From: Blepharisma stoltei
Lineage: Eukaryota > Ciliophora > Heterotrichea > Heterotrichida > Blepharismidae
DNA: 64,000 bases
Reading direction: 5' to 3'
Assembly (NCBI GenBank): GCA_914767885.1
Contig: CAJZBQ010000003.1
Coordinates: 62,001 to 126,000, forward strand
Position numbers and translations under genes: made by a program. Shown here one piece after another: positions 1-9,835 of this stretch. The notes below the pieces were generated by a model that did not search any database, was not told the DNA's origin, and saw only the letters and a list, made by a program, of their open reading frames with translations. The first letter of the stretch is position 1, and each line of letters opens with the position of its first letter.

Positions 1-1
1 C

Positions 2-826
2 GATTTCTCGTTAAAAAGTCCTTATATTTATCAAGAAGGGTCTTCATTTTCTTCACTAGAAAGATCAGAAAAATTCCGCTCTGTTCCTCGCTTATCAAAT
101 GACCCAGAAACATCAAAATTTTCGTTATTAAATAAATTCTATCAAAAATCTGGGTATGTCACCAAAGAACCTCCAGTTCTGCATGATATTTTAATGACAC
201 CTGAAGTCCCACCAGCAATTTCGGAAAATGATACTCCAAATTTTTCAGCTTTTCCAAAAGATGAGCAAAGAAATATTTTGAACTCATCCAATAAAAAGCC
301 ATTAATTTCTCCATTGCCACTTCACTGCTTAAATTCCCCTGTAATAAAGCCTAAATCTACACAAACCACTCCTAGAAAAAGTGAAAACCATTCAAAAATA
401 ACGCAAAAGTTAACGGAGCTTAATAGAAGAGTTGAAGAACAAAAACAATTTCAAATCGAAACTAGGTACAATAAAATGCTAGAAGAGAAATTTCAAATAT
501 TTTTAGAAGGTAAACTGAGAGAAGAAAAAAATAAAAAAATTTCGCAATTTCAAAAGAAACATGTTTGGATTTCTGAGTTCAAAAACACTATGGATTCTAT
601 TAGTTTTGGGAAGCATTCTGACATAAAAACGGTGAGTAAAGTAAAAGAATCTTTTATTTCTCACCTTTCTGATAGACTATACAATCGAATTTTGGCAAAA
701 GCTCAAAAACACATAGAAGAAGAGCAAAACCACTATGATTGTGCTTTAGAACTCAAAGAAGCCCAAGCAGAAATCATAAAGGAAAAGCAAAAATTGTTGA
801 AGCTTTTATCAAAATATTATAAGTAA
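2..826 (+). CDS. Hypothetical coiled-coil protein, 5' end outside window
   Basis: The frame is open from base 2, so the gene begins before the window; at least 274 residues are visible and it ends at TAA 824-826. No catalytic family was recognised. The first ~140 residues are Ser/Pro/Asn-rich and look disordered. From about residue 135 to the end the protein is dominated by Lys, Glu and Gln with heptad-like spacing, typical of a coiled coil. It ends only 25 nt before the ATG of the next small gene on the same strand. A structural, cytoskeletal-type role is possible but is a guess. Confidence 0.6.
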   Translation, partial: DFSLKSPYIYQEGSSFSSLERSEKFRSVPRLSNDPETSKFSLLNKFYQKSGYVTKEPPVLHDILMTPEVPPAISENDTPNFSAFPKDEQRNILNSSNKKPLISPLPLHCLNSPVIKPKSTQTTPRKSENHSKITQKLTELNRRVEEQKQFQIETRYNKMLEEKFQIFLEGKLREEKNKKISQFQKKHVWISEFKNTMDSISFGKHSDIKTVSKVKESFISHLSDRLYNRILAKAQKHIEEEQNHYDCALELKEAQAEIIKEKQKLLKLLSKYYK

Positions 827-851
827 GTTTAAAATTATTTAAAAAATTAAT

Positions 852-1109
852 ATGTCGAGCACAAGCTATATCATTTCTAAGCATATAATAGATCCGATTC
901 CGAGTACCCCTTGTAGTGCTTTATCAAATAGTTATTTGCAGGAGACTGAGTATAATTCAGATATTGATAATTCGATCAGGAATGAAATAGAGGATAAATT
1001 TTCGAAATCAAAAATAAACCAAACTTATGTCTTCCCAAGACTAAAGCCACCAATTACATTGCAGGGAAAATTTACAAGGGCGACTTCTAAGCACCATTCA
1101 TTAATATAG
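852..1109 (+). CDS. Small hypothetical protein (85 aa)
   Basis: ATG to TAG, 85 residues, no recognised domain. It is Ser/Thr-rich with a charged middle part. It lies 25 nt downstream of the stop of the preceding gene and 67 nt upstream of the next ORF, all on the + strand. I tested whether removing a TA-bounded segment would fuse it to either neighbour and found no in-frame joint, so it is listed separately. It may be an end exon of a neighbour whose junction I could not find. Confidence 0.4.
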   Translation: MSSTSYIISKHIIDPIPSTPCSALSNSYLQETEYNSDIDNSIRNEIEDKFSKSKINQTYVFPRLKPPITLQGKFTRATSKHHSLI

Positions 1110-1176
1110 CTAATTACATTAAATATGCTTAAAATGAGGCAAAAAATAGCTATATAATTCATAAGCTTAAGAATTT

Positions 1177-1497
1177 ATGAAGCACGGTATATCGGAAACT
1201 GAAAAAAATAATTCAAGGCTTGAACTTTCTTCGAAAAAGAAATTGCTTATATACAAGACGTACAGTGATCAAAATAAAAGCCACTTAAGAATGAAATCTT
1301 TAAGCTTAATAAAAGCTGATTTAATATCAAATCCTAGGCACAAGAGGGTTGAAAGCGATATAACTTCTTATCCAAGCAAATTTTTAAAATCACCTTATCT
1401 ACGATCGCCTAGAAAACTCCCGAAGTTAAAGTCCTTAATAAAGAAAAATTTAACTCATATGAGAATCAAAGGAAATTTGCCAACGAAAGAAGCTTAA
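1177..1497 (+). CDS. Small basic hypothetical protein (106 aa)
   Basis: ATG to TAA, 106 residues, rich in Lys, Ser and Leu and strongly basic, especially the C-terminal 40 residues (SPRKLPKLKSLIKK). No family recognised. It is the third of three closely spaced + strand ORFs; the composition and codon use resemble the flanking genes, which is the main reason to believe it is coding. After it comes a long gene-free stretch with mobile-element remains. Confidence 0.4.
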   Translation: MKHGISETEKNNSRLELSSKKKLLIYKTYSDQNKSHLRMKSLSLIKADLISNPRHKRVESDITSYPSKFLKSPYLRSPRKLPKLKSLIKKNLTHMRIKGNLPTKEA

Positions 1498-1603
1498 ATT
1501 TGCTAATTTATGAGTTATTTTTTAAAGAATTAAAATAAATATTGGTTGAGATCAATGATACTGATTGATGAAGCTAGCCTTATATATAAATTTTAATATT
1601 AGA

Positions 1604-1786
1604 TATAATAATTGCCCGAGGATGGCGCTATCTTGCGCCATCCTCGGGCAATTCAAAAATGGCCCCACACCGGAAATTGAACCCACGTGTGGGGCCATTT
1701 TTGGTGTGTGTAGAACATCGACTTCCACGAACCAAAAAATGGCCCCACACGTGGGTTCAATTCCGGTGTGGGGCAATTTCTATATA
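1604..1786. repeat. Foldback element with nested palindromes
   Basis: Two hairpins side by side. 1611-1628 and 1635-1652 are perfect 18-bp inverted arms (ATTGCCCGAGGATGGCGC) with a 6-nt loop. 1661-1696 and 1741-1774 are inverted copies of each other with one length difference, and each arm is itself self-complementary (GGCCCCACAC...GTGTGGGGCC), so the block could form a cruciform. The ends (TATAATAATTGCCC ... GGGCAATTTCTATA) resemble those of the foldback IES at 8917-9070. No gene is interrupted here. Confidence 0.7.
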
Positions 1787-2250
1787 TGTCTTACAAACAC
1801 AAATTTTTTAATTAAATCATAAATTAAGATATTAACTCATCCCCTCTGTGAGCGAACAAAATCATTGTAACTGTTATTGAATCAAAGTATAAAGTAGCTT
1901 CTGCGTTTATGTTTTATCACCTTGAGGCTCTTCAGTATTTCTTGGCCAAAATCTCTCTCAAAACCACGACAGGTATATATAACGACAACATTGCCAGTTT
2001 CCAACTTATTATATATATATTTTATACTAAAAAGACGATTCCTGAATGATTTTTAAAAAAAAGACTATAAGCAATTGAGAATTTGATTAATAGGCTAGAT
2101 AAATTAAATATTACTTGAGTATATTTGACTTTAAAAAGGCAAACTAAAAGATGCTGACATATTAATTGGTTTTAGCATGAAGGCGATTAATTATTTCCAT
2201 AAAAATCCAATTTTCGAATAAAACTTTATAGTTTTATAATAAATATCTAA

Positions 2251-2544
2251 CTCACCCCTCTGTCAGCAAATAAAACGATTTGAAAAATCTTTTGCAAAAA
2301 ACCACTCTCCACGAGCGAACAAAAATATTTTTAATATAAAATTTTTTGATATATAAGTGATAATTTATGAAATCTCTAGCTAATTCTGTTTAATTTTAAA
2401 CAAATTGTTTTTAAAACATAAATTTTAAATTACATAAATATTTGCTTTCTTTAAATTTCAAAAAACATTTTTTAATATAATTTTTAAAAAAAATAAAATT
2501 CACCCTTGCAAGATTTTTTTGTTCTCTCTCACGGAGAGGGGAAG
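2251..2544. mobile_element. TWA-type MITE, intergenic copy
   Basis: Flanked by TAA at 2248-2250 and 2545-2547. Ends are CTCACCCCTCTGTCAGC and GTTCTCTCTCACGGAGAGGGGAAG, variants of the terminal motif CTCCCC-n-CTCCGTGAGYGAACAAAA found in about 15 places here. A second inward copy of the motif (near 2310) is typical of the family. AT-rich centre, no ORF. Confidence 0.7.
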
Positions 2545-2870
2545 TAAGAGCCTTGCTTATGTGAAGCAGATGATTATGCAAAATTAATAGCTTTTATTGA
2601 TGCGGTATATGCCTAAGACTTTAGGAAAAGATATACGTGAAATTCATAGAGAAAAGCTTGTGATACTAATGAAGATTTAAAGAAAGTAATAATCCATAAC
2701 CCTCATGCGAACATCAAATTAAAAGTTTATTTTTTCACATTCTAAAAATTGATAAAATTATTTATAAATACATATGCTATATTATTATATTGGTCAATGT
2801 TTTATGATCCACTGCTGGTGCTACATATATTAGCTATATTGCAAAAAGAGATACATAGTAAATTATTCTA

Positions 2871-3130
2871 GCTCCCCCCTTCGTGAGTGAGAAATACCAT
2901 TGGAAAAATCCTTTGTTTTGACCGAAAACCTGCCCTCTGTGAGCGAACAAAAAAAAATTATTTTAATATAGAAATTTTTATGAAAAAATTTTGGTCAATT
3001 GTTATAATGAAATCTCTAGCTAATTCATTTGAATTTTAAACAAATTACATTCTAAAACATAAATTTTATAAATTAAATTGATATTTGCTTCTAATTCTTG
3101 CGAATTGAGAATTTTGAAAAATAAAAAAAA
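2871..3130. mobile_element. TWA-type MITE lacking its right end
   Basis: Starts with CTCCCCCCTTCGTGAGTGAG at 2872, followed by the subterminal repeat CCTGCCCTCTGTGAGCGAAC near 2930 and the family's AT-rich body (GAAATCTCTAGCTAATTC). No matching right terminus was found before 3415, so this is a truncated copy; its right limit is approximate. Confidence 0.5.
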
Positions 3131-3415
3131 AAGAATTTATGGCTCTCATTTATATTTATATGCTTTCCATTAAAACTCGATTAAGTCATATTAATCTAAC
3201 TCTTAACTGTTTATTGGAATATTTTTAAAAGCATATATTATAATTTATAAAAAATTATTTATAAAAGCTTCACTCTTACATAATAATTTTTGATTTGTAT
3301 TTCCAAAAACTTCGAAAATCCTATTAAGCCTATTTTTATAAAAATAGCTATTTCCATATTCTAAAATGCTTGTCCAGTAATGCTTCCACGTTCAATTTAC
3401 GATAATAAGTAATTA

Positions 3416-4751
3416 ATGTCAACCAAGGTTGAAGGAGATATTAATGTTATTACCAGCAACCAGTACATTCCAAATATGTACTCGTCCTTCATAGGAATGC
3501 CCAATATTATTTGAATCCCTTACTACCAGCAATAAATAAAATGGTGACGCTGACAGAAATTCGACTCTAAGGCGCACTCCCTATGGAGCTGGTAGAGCAC
3601 ATCCTGATGAATCTGGAAACAGGACCTCTATCCCTTTTAAAGTCAGCCTTTGAGAAAAAGGGAAGTTTTCTTTATCCCCGAAGGTTTCCTGTCCCTGCCA
3701 GATGGGCTAGACAGGTTTGACCTACCACATGGTCTTCCCTTGCTGGGATCATCAGGGCACTTTACAGGCGATGACTCTGTCCTAGGGAATTGATCCCTTG
3801 GACAAGTGATTCAGCCTAGAAATTCAAAATGAAAGCCTTCCATTTTCCTTATTTAAACTCCGAGGTCTATTTTTGAAGACTATAAGAGGCAAAGGTTAGT
3901 GGCTTGCTCGCTTATGGCCAGTTTAATCGTTTAATTTTATTTAATTTGCCATCAGCAGAAATAAAATGGTGACGTTGAGGGAAGATGGACTCCGACACAC
4001 ACTCCATATGGAAAAGTAGGGATTATTCTATTAAGCAGAAAATAGTGTCTCTGTCATTTTTTGAAATAGGCCCTCAGGTTTGTAATGCTTGCCAAACAGG
4101 AAGTTTTGTTTCTCCCCAGAAGGTTTCCCTGTCTCTGCCCAATGTATAGCGCTTAACTTAACTTACTATCAGCACCCTGTCACTGGCGAAATCAAGCCAG
4201 TTTTTCCTATTGAGTCTCTTCCTAGTGACATAAAGGATTCAGAAGAGCCACAAAAATCCAACCGCGGAGCACGAAGTCTGCAGTGGACTGAGGACGAAGA
4301 CGGCATTCTTTATCGCTCAATGGCCGAGAACGGAATAAAATCTTGAGCCCAAATAGCGAAAATGATAAATAAACAAGTCCATGCTGGCGAAGAAGTCCGT
4401 CATGGAAAACATTGTCGAGAAAGGTGGTTTATGCTGAGCCAGCCTAATTAATAAAATATTATTTTTTATTTTTTTGTGCATAAAATTCAATTATCAGAGA
4501 ATAATCACTTAAATCCTGATATTAAAAGTAAAATTTATGTAGGGGCTGAGTGAACCCATGAAGAAGATTTGGAATTAGTTAAGCTCTATATAAAGCACGG
4601 TAATCATTGGAGCTTAATAGCTAAAAATTTGCAAGGAAGAACTGAAAATTTTGTTAAAAACAGGTTTAATGGTCTTTGCAGAAGAGCGAAAAAAGCTAAT
4701 AAAGGGCTTTTTGAGTTTTTTAATGTCTCTCCTTGTGATGGAAATTTGTAG
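3416..4751 (+). CDS. Two-repeat Myb-type DNA-binding protein
   Basis: Segments 3416-3520, 4164-4429 and 4502-4751 join into 206 residues ending at TAG. Myb repeat 1 starts at LQWTEDEDG and includes SWAQIAKMI, where the Trp is encoded by TGA (4344-4346), then HCRERWFNHLNPD, which exists only after removing the IES 4430-4501. Repeat 2 runs from AEWTHEEDL (Trp again TGA) through HWSLIAKNLQGRTENFVKNRF. This is the R2R3-like arrangement of eukaryotic Myb transcription factors, expected to bind DNA in the nucleus. ATG 3416 was chosen because the frame is open from there to the SINE-like insertion and continues in phase after it (IPYYQHPVTGE). The N-terminal ~65 residues are not recognised. Confidence 0.85.
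3521..4163. mobile_element. SINE-like retroposon IES in the Myb gene
   Basis: A 643-bp insert between near-identical 13-bp direct repeats CTTACTACCAGCA (3519-3531) and CTTACTATCAGCA (4162-4174), read as a target-site duplication. Both repeats contain TA; cutting at those TAs joins TAC-TAC/TAT-CAG-CAC in frame. The insert is GC-richer than its surroundings and contains two related units beginning ATAAAATGGTGACG (near 3535 and 3961), so it may be a dimer. No coding frame. Confidence 0.8.
4430..4501. other. IES, 72 bp, in Myb repeat 1
   Basis: TA at 4430-4431 and again at 4502-4503. The unspliced frame runs into TAA; deletion of these 72 bp gives AGG-TGG-TTT-AAT-CAC, i.e. the conserved RWFNHLNPD of Myb repeats. 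No GT..AG ends, so not an intron. Confidence 0.9.
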
Positions 4752-4797
4752 TCTTCTTGAATCGTTATAATAAGAAAATTTGTCTAGAAATCCGTGC

Positions 4798-5332
4798 GAT
4801 AATTTAAATATGGCGTCTCAACTTGGGCTTGGCCTCTCGGCCAAGCAGTTTCGAACCCTATTTAAATTATATCCGGCAAGGTTTTGCCATTCTAGAAATG
4901 GGCAGCAATGCTAGGTAAGCAATTCTGGCAGTGAGCAGAGCCTAGCCCTAGCTTATTTTCTGGGATGGATTTTACCCCGCAGGTAAAGGAGCAGGTAGTT
5001 GGAAAGGGAACGCTCAGCAAAGCCTTCAAGGCCCATCGGGCAATTTCCCAGCGTGAAAGCAGGGTTACGTCCTGGCTACTTGTTTTCCTTTTTGCCGACA
5101 GCCTACCAGAAAATCCATTTTTTGGGTTTTCGGAATGGCAACTGCGTCGAGGCATGGCCAGTAACTCACTCATGAGTCGTCGAAGTTGGTAACACACCCC
5201 TTCAAGCTTGCCCTGGTGAAGCAAAGCAGGCTGGCCCAGCAGCCTGTGGGCCCGGCAGGTGGAAGAGAAGGTGATAGGTCTGGGTCTTGCTGACCTCCGT
5301 GGTGGACGTTAAGCGTAATAATTCTAATGTAA
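4798..5332. mobile_element. Intergenic SINE-like retroposon with 17-bp TSD
   Basis: Body of 535 bp, GC-rich relative to flanks, between direct repeats TGTCTAGAAATCCGTGC (4781-4797) and TGTCTAGAAATGCGTGC (5333-5349), 16/17 identical. The minus strand carries TGGCCGAGAGG, which fits a tRNA/Pol III A box, and GGGTTCGAAAC, which resembles a B box. The reverse complement is clearly related to 36640-36769. ORFs within it are composition artefacts. Confidence 0.75.
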
Positions 5333-5349
5333 TGTCTAGAAATGCGTGC

Positions 5350-5703
5350 ATTTTTTTGGTTTGTCTAGCCAATTTATAGTCTTTAGTTAGATTAGTAAGC
5401 TACTTCGTCAAATTTTTTGATTTACTTGTTTTCGGCTTTTAAAAATTATTTTTCTTTGAAAAAGTTTTATAGTGAAAAATAACTTTATAATCAATGCAAA
5501 AAATATTGATGCCAAATATTTTTAATTTTTGGCTTAGCTAGTTGATTCCTTTAAAATCTTATTTAAAGATCTTTAATTGTAAAGCTACATTAATGAAATT
5601 CCTGATTATGCCTTGCTAATTCTCCTATTTAAAAACGAATCTTTTTTTGCCTTTGAAATAATTTTATTGATTTTAAGTCAAAAAAATTAAAAAAATAAAT
5701 ACA
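5350..5703. other. AT-rich intergenic stretch
   Basis: Nothing recognisable: very AT-rich sequence downstream of the retroposon and downstream of the minus-strand gene ending at 5704. Confidence 0.5.
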
Positions 5704-5961
5704 TCAGATATTTGATTTATTAATATGTTCTAAGCTTAGTTTTAAATAAAGTGAGAGTAAGTGTTCATTGCTTGAAAATCCAGTTTTGCAATGTTTGCAA
5801 AACTTTAGTTCTTTTATATTTACGTTTATCATAAGTTTTTCATTTGTTTTTACTTGTTTTCTTATAACTGGCTCTTCATCTGCATCTTCTTCAACCCTGA
5901 AAGTTTTTAACGCTGGTTTCGCAACTTGACTAACAACTTTCTTTTTAAACCCAAATTCCAT
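5704..5961 (-). CDS. Small zinc-finger-like protein (85 aa)
   Basis: Starts MEFGFKKKVV and ends with CKHCKTGFSSNEHLLSL...LSLEHINKSN. The C..C spacing, Phe, the LS..H..N tail and overall length recall the C2H2 finger of RBM5/RBM10-type splicing proteins, but the first zinc-binding His appears replaced, so the assignment is tentative. The ATG lies only 14 nt downstream of the stop of the preceding minus-strand gene, unusually close for separate genes; no TA-bounded or GT-AG removal was found that would fuse them. Confidence 0.5.
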   Translation of the reverse strand: MEFGFKKKVVSQVAKPALKTFRVEEDADEEPVIRKQVKTNEKLMINVNIKELKFCKHCKTGFSSNEHLLSLYLKLSLEHINKSNI

Positions 5962-5975
5962 TTAATTATAATTAA

Positions 5976-6683
5976 TTAGATTAAAACAACTGCATCTACA
6001 CTCTTACTAGGAGCACACTGTACCAATCTATTTTCATTTACATCAAAATAATACGCCATTTTCATCTGTGACACCAGCAATCTTTCAGGAAATCTTCTTC
6101 CTTCAGTGATCTTTAAAAGTGTCCCAGACTCATTACAAAAAACGCCAAAATCTTTTTCATCATTTTCTCTGAATGCGATAATTAATTTTTTATCCCATTC
6201 TTCTTTATGAATTTCCTTTACAATCTGAAGCCTAAATTTATACCTTTTGATCTCTATTTCATTTTTTCGTGAGTTCAAGATTTCAAGCATTTTTTGTTTT
6301 ACACCAACCCTTTTGTTGTTATTGTGACATAATAAAAATTCTTGTGAAGCCTTGATTATTGCCATTTCATTAGCTAATTCATTGCATGAGTCGTTTGGAG
6401 TATTTTTCGAAGGACTGTCTAAGTTCAAGCTTGAAATTCTTTTGATTTCTCGGAATTCTTCTTCAGAAGCTGTGGATTCATAAGTGTCGGGCTGGTCTGG
6501 GCTTAATTTTAAAACTTCTGCGCATTTAGAGAACCCTTTATGAGGATTTATTTTATTAGCTGAAGCTATGTTGAGGTTTCAATTATTCTTGGGAGATGGG
6601 GAATTAAATTCGCAGACTATAGAATTTATTCCACTTATTGTACGCTTGTGTCGAGGTTTGGAAGTAAAAGTTTGTGTGTGCAT
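5976..6683 (-). CDS. Hypothetical protein (235 aa)
   Basis: ATG at 6683, stop TAA at 5978-5976. A TGA codon near residue 35 (NNWNLN) is read as Trp; with the standard code the ORF would start only at 6428. The N-terminal ~75 residues are Ser/Pro-rich, followed by acidic STASEEEF and a charged helical region (KRYKFRLQIVKEIHKEEWDKK). The C-terminal half (DFGVFCNESGTLLKITEGRRFP) looks globular, but no family was recognised. The next gene begins 14 nt downstream. Confidence 0.55.
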
Positions 6684-6733
6684 AAAATATTTTTTGGATA
6701 TTTTCTTAAATAAAATGTAAATTTTAAATAAAA

Positions 6734-6910
6734 TTAAAACAAAGTTTGGAATGCAAAATTTGGCTGAAATGAGGAATTTTGAGAACTATCTGTTGAAAAG
6801 AGTTTTAGTTTCGGGATTTGTTTTTCTGAGACACAGGTCGAATTTAAAGATTTCGGAAGCTTAGAAGGATTCGAGTTTGAGTAGCGATGATATGGAGTTT
6901 TGGATGACAT
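6734..6910 (-). CDS. Possible small protein (58 aa)
   Basis: ATG at 6910, TAA at 6736-6734, 58 residues, Ser/Asn/Lys/Phe-rich (SSKTPYHRYSNSNPSKLP). Located 50 nt upstream of the 235-aa gene on the same strand. It could be the 5' part of that gene, but no TA-bounded removal gives an in-frame joint. Composition is plausible for coding; no similarity recognised. Confidence 0.3.
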   Translation of the reverse strand: MSSKTPYHRYSNSNPSKLPKSLNSTCVSEKQIPKLKLFSTDSSQNSSFQPNFAFQTLF

Positions 6911-7158
6911 ATTTTTGTATGAAAACAGATAGATTAGTGGGTATTGTCTATATGATGATGTGGTACAAAAAAAGTTATTTTATCATAAAAAATTATATAC
7001 TTATGCAAATTTAGCATTATAAAATGACTATTGATTTTAATAATTTTATATTTATTTGTGATTAACATAAATGATAAATATAGAAGCTAATAATATACAA
7101 AAATAAATCATTCATAAATAACGAAAATAATTAAATTATAATAAGTTATTGATAATAA

Positions 7159-9792
7159 ATGGATATTCAAGCTGAGACTTATTCAACAATACTACCTTCA
7201 ATTGATTCTTTTAATAACACACTATCTACTTATCAACTTAAAGCAGGTTTAAATTACCGGGGGTTAAACACCGTAGTTTCATTTTCTCAAAATTATTTAC
7301 AACTCTTTTTTGATCCTTTATTTTTATTTCCTACTTTAAAAAGCACAAAAGATATCTTGGCTGAGTCTCACTCCACAGTTAAAGCAAATAAGCTTATTTT
7401 TACTTATGAAATTGATATAAACAAATCTTTGCAATTATTAGCCCAAACAAGTCCATTTAATAGCTTCTATTAATTTTCATAAAAAATTATTTTATAATTA
7501 TATCCTTAACCATTCAATAGCTAATTAATATTCATATCTAACAAAATTATTATTATCTAAAATATTACAATAAATTTTTTAAGATATTAAATAATTCAGT
7601 AGGCTCAGAATATTTTAAAAAAAAAAAGCTGCTATTTAATCAACCAAATTCTCAAAGCAATTCAAAAAGCAGAGTAACTTTTATTCAGATTGAAGAAGTC
7701 CCTCTAAACTCATTTGAGCAAGGATCTCAAATAAGTATTCTCACACATTCAAATATTTTAAATATATCTGGGCTAAATAATCAATTTATTGAAAATGGCT
7801 CATTATCAAGTCAATGCGGGTCATCAAGTGATGGGAAAAGATTAGTAGACACAGAAACTTTTGATAAAGATCTGATTGAACAAATCCAAAAAGATTTCCA
7901 GGAAAATAGTGAAATTGATGAAAAAAATATTGAAATTTCGCTGAAAAGCTCGTTTACATCATTATTAGGAAAATCGATTACAAATACAAATGCGAGAGCA
8001 TCACTGTTGAATATGAGACTATCAGCAGTTATTAATCAAGAAATTTCAGCTATAGAAGATGGGTCATTTAGAGGTGGGTTTGGGGATAGCGAAATTGAAT
8101 GGGACCCAAGAGGGTCTTGCCCATTTAGAAAAGCAAGTGAATTTTCTTTGTTTAGGAAATTAAGTTCAAGCTCACAGATAACTGAGGAGGAGAAGCACGA
8201 TTCTGATGAATCTTGCATTTTCTTGCCAGATGAAGGTAAAGCTCAAACAATAAAATTTTATGCAGACGACTCAGCTTCTAAAAATATTCTCAAAAAAATT
8301 CACACTAGACCCTCTATAATAAAACTTGAGCCAAAACAACTTGAATCCCCTCCAATCTCTATCTCAGAGTACATAGAAACCATTGAAACAGAGCCCAGCA
8401 TTAAATGGCCCGATCCATATTTTCCTATTTTAAAAAAAGCTTTAATTTGCTCTTCACAAGATATTTCTTTTAGCGAAGAACAAACAGAAATCCCAAACAC
8501 CTTAGAAATCATTTCTTCAGTTTGTTTTTGTGGCTTCAATTCTGCTTTAAGCTTAGAATTTTCTGATGTCGAAGATTACAACAAAGCTTCAGCTGACCAA
8601 AAATTAAAAACTCACAGCCGGCCTTTATTATTTTCTGAAAAAATTGTCAAAAGTATAGCGGTATCTGAAGTCTGTTGAATTTCTTGTGGATTTGAGCACT
8701 GTGCACTAGTAACAACCTCAGGAAAAGTTATGACGTGAGGATATGGGGCTTCTGGTTGTTTAGGACAAGGGAACACGAAATCTTATTCTTTTCCTAAATT
8801 GGTCAGAGACTTGTCTAATGAGTGTATTGTATATGTGGATTGTGGAGGGTATCATACTGTAGCTTTAACTGATAATGGTGACGTCTACACATGAGGAAGA
8901 GGAGACGCAAATCAGCTATAGAAATTTCCCATAGATGGCGCTGTTTGCCTTTGATTTGCCCATGAGAAAAAATTTTTTGGTTTGACCAAACCATATGGGA
9001 CTGGTCGAACCAAAAAATTTCCCCAGTGGGCAAATCAAGGGCAAACAGTGCCATCTATGGGAAATTTCTATAGGAATTCCTACAGAGGAGCTTTATAAAG
9101 ATGAGCTAGGCCACGCTTCACTTAGACCTGCTAAGCTGCAATATTTTACTGACCAAGATATTTTTATAAAATCAGCTGCCTGTGGAGAAGCCCACACTTT
9201 ATTATTAGATACCTTAGGATGCATATATGCATTTGGCTGAGCTGAAGATGGCCAATTAGGAATTTCTGCAGAAAATGTCACAAGTGATTATATGAGTAAA
9301 GAAATTTCGCAGGTAACCAGCTTAAGTGGAATTGTGGTCTCACAAATTTCTGCTGGGGCAAATTTTTCTGCATGTTTGACAGAGGGTGGAAAAGTCTATG
9401 TATGGGGAAGTGGGGAGAATGGTCAGCTTGGCACTGAAAATTTTGAGAATTTGAAGCAAAAAACACCTATTTTGGTAGAAAAATTGAAGGATGAGTTCAT
9501 AGTAAGTATTGATTGTGGGGAAAATCATATGATCTGTATGAGCCAGGATAATAAGATTTTTGGCTGGGGGTTGGGGAAGGCAGGGGTTTTTGTTAATTCT
9601 GAAGAAGGGTTTACACCTGGGTCAGATTTAATATGCCATGTCCCTAAAATTGTGCCAAGCTTGGAGAATACTCAATTTTTTGTAGTAAAATCAGGTAAAG
9701 AAGCAGAAAAATTATCCCCCCAGAATGAAGATTACAATAATTTAGCCTTAGCACTTACAGAGAAATTGAGGCAGTTACAAGATTATGATTAA
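7159..9792 (+). CDS. RCC1-repeat (beta-propeller) protein
   Basis: Segments 7159-7457, 7592-8916 and 9071-9792 give 781 residues. The N-terminal ~460 residues are acidic, Ser-rich and unrecognised. The C-terminal part has RCC1-type repeats: CGFEHCALVTTSGKVMTWG, CGGYHTVALTDNGDVYTWG, CGEAHTLLLDTLGCIYAFGW, GANFSACLTEGGKVYVWG and CGENHMICMSQDNKIFGWG. Three of the conserved G-W-G or W positions are written TGA, strong evidence for TGA=Trp. RCC1 propellers act as guanine-exchange factors or protein scaffolds; which role applies is not determinable. The last ~60 residues are helical. The 7458-7591 joint is tentative; the 8917-9070 joint is firm because it rebuilds GDANQLGIP. Confidence 0.85.
7458..7591. 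other. Probable IES, 134 bp
   Basis: The upstream frame ends in TAA at 7471-7473 and coding resumes in another phase before 7600. Joining TA 7458-7459 to TA 7592-7593 gives SPFNSVGSEYF in frame. Other TA pairs are conceivable, so the ends are provisional. Confidence 0.5.
8917..9070. mobile_element. Foldback IES (154 bp) inside an RCC1 repeat
   Basis: TA at 8917-8918 and 9071-9072; deletion gives CAG-CTA-GGA-ATT, restoring the RCC1 motif. About 46 bp at each end are inverted copies with two mismatches (TATAGAAATTTCCCATAGAT ... inverse), followed by a second inverted pair around AAAAAATTTTTTGG, so nearly the whole element can fold into one hairpin. Confidence 0.9.
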
Positions 9793-9835
9793 TTGATAAT
9801 AAATAGAAAAATAATTTTAAATAAGCTTTAATTAA

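Larger units (their letters stand above)
1498..3415. other. Gene-free interval with mobile-element remains
   Basis: No plausible coding region on either strand. It holds a foldback element (1604-1786), a 30-bp MITE end fragment near 1836-1865 (CTCTGTGAGCGAACAAAA), a full MITE (2251-2544) and a MITE lacking its right end (from about 2871). The remainder is very AT-rich and featureless. Confidence 0.6.

Noticed and set aside
4430-4501. Conventional intron in the Myb gene
   Set aside because: Ends are not GT-AG; the exact joint is TA to TA, and the only convincing intron in the window is 15 nt long.
4892-5224. Opposing ORFs of 75-110 codons at 4892-5224
   Set aside because: Inside the intergenic SINE-like element; no coding character.
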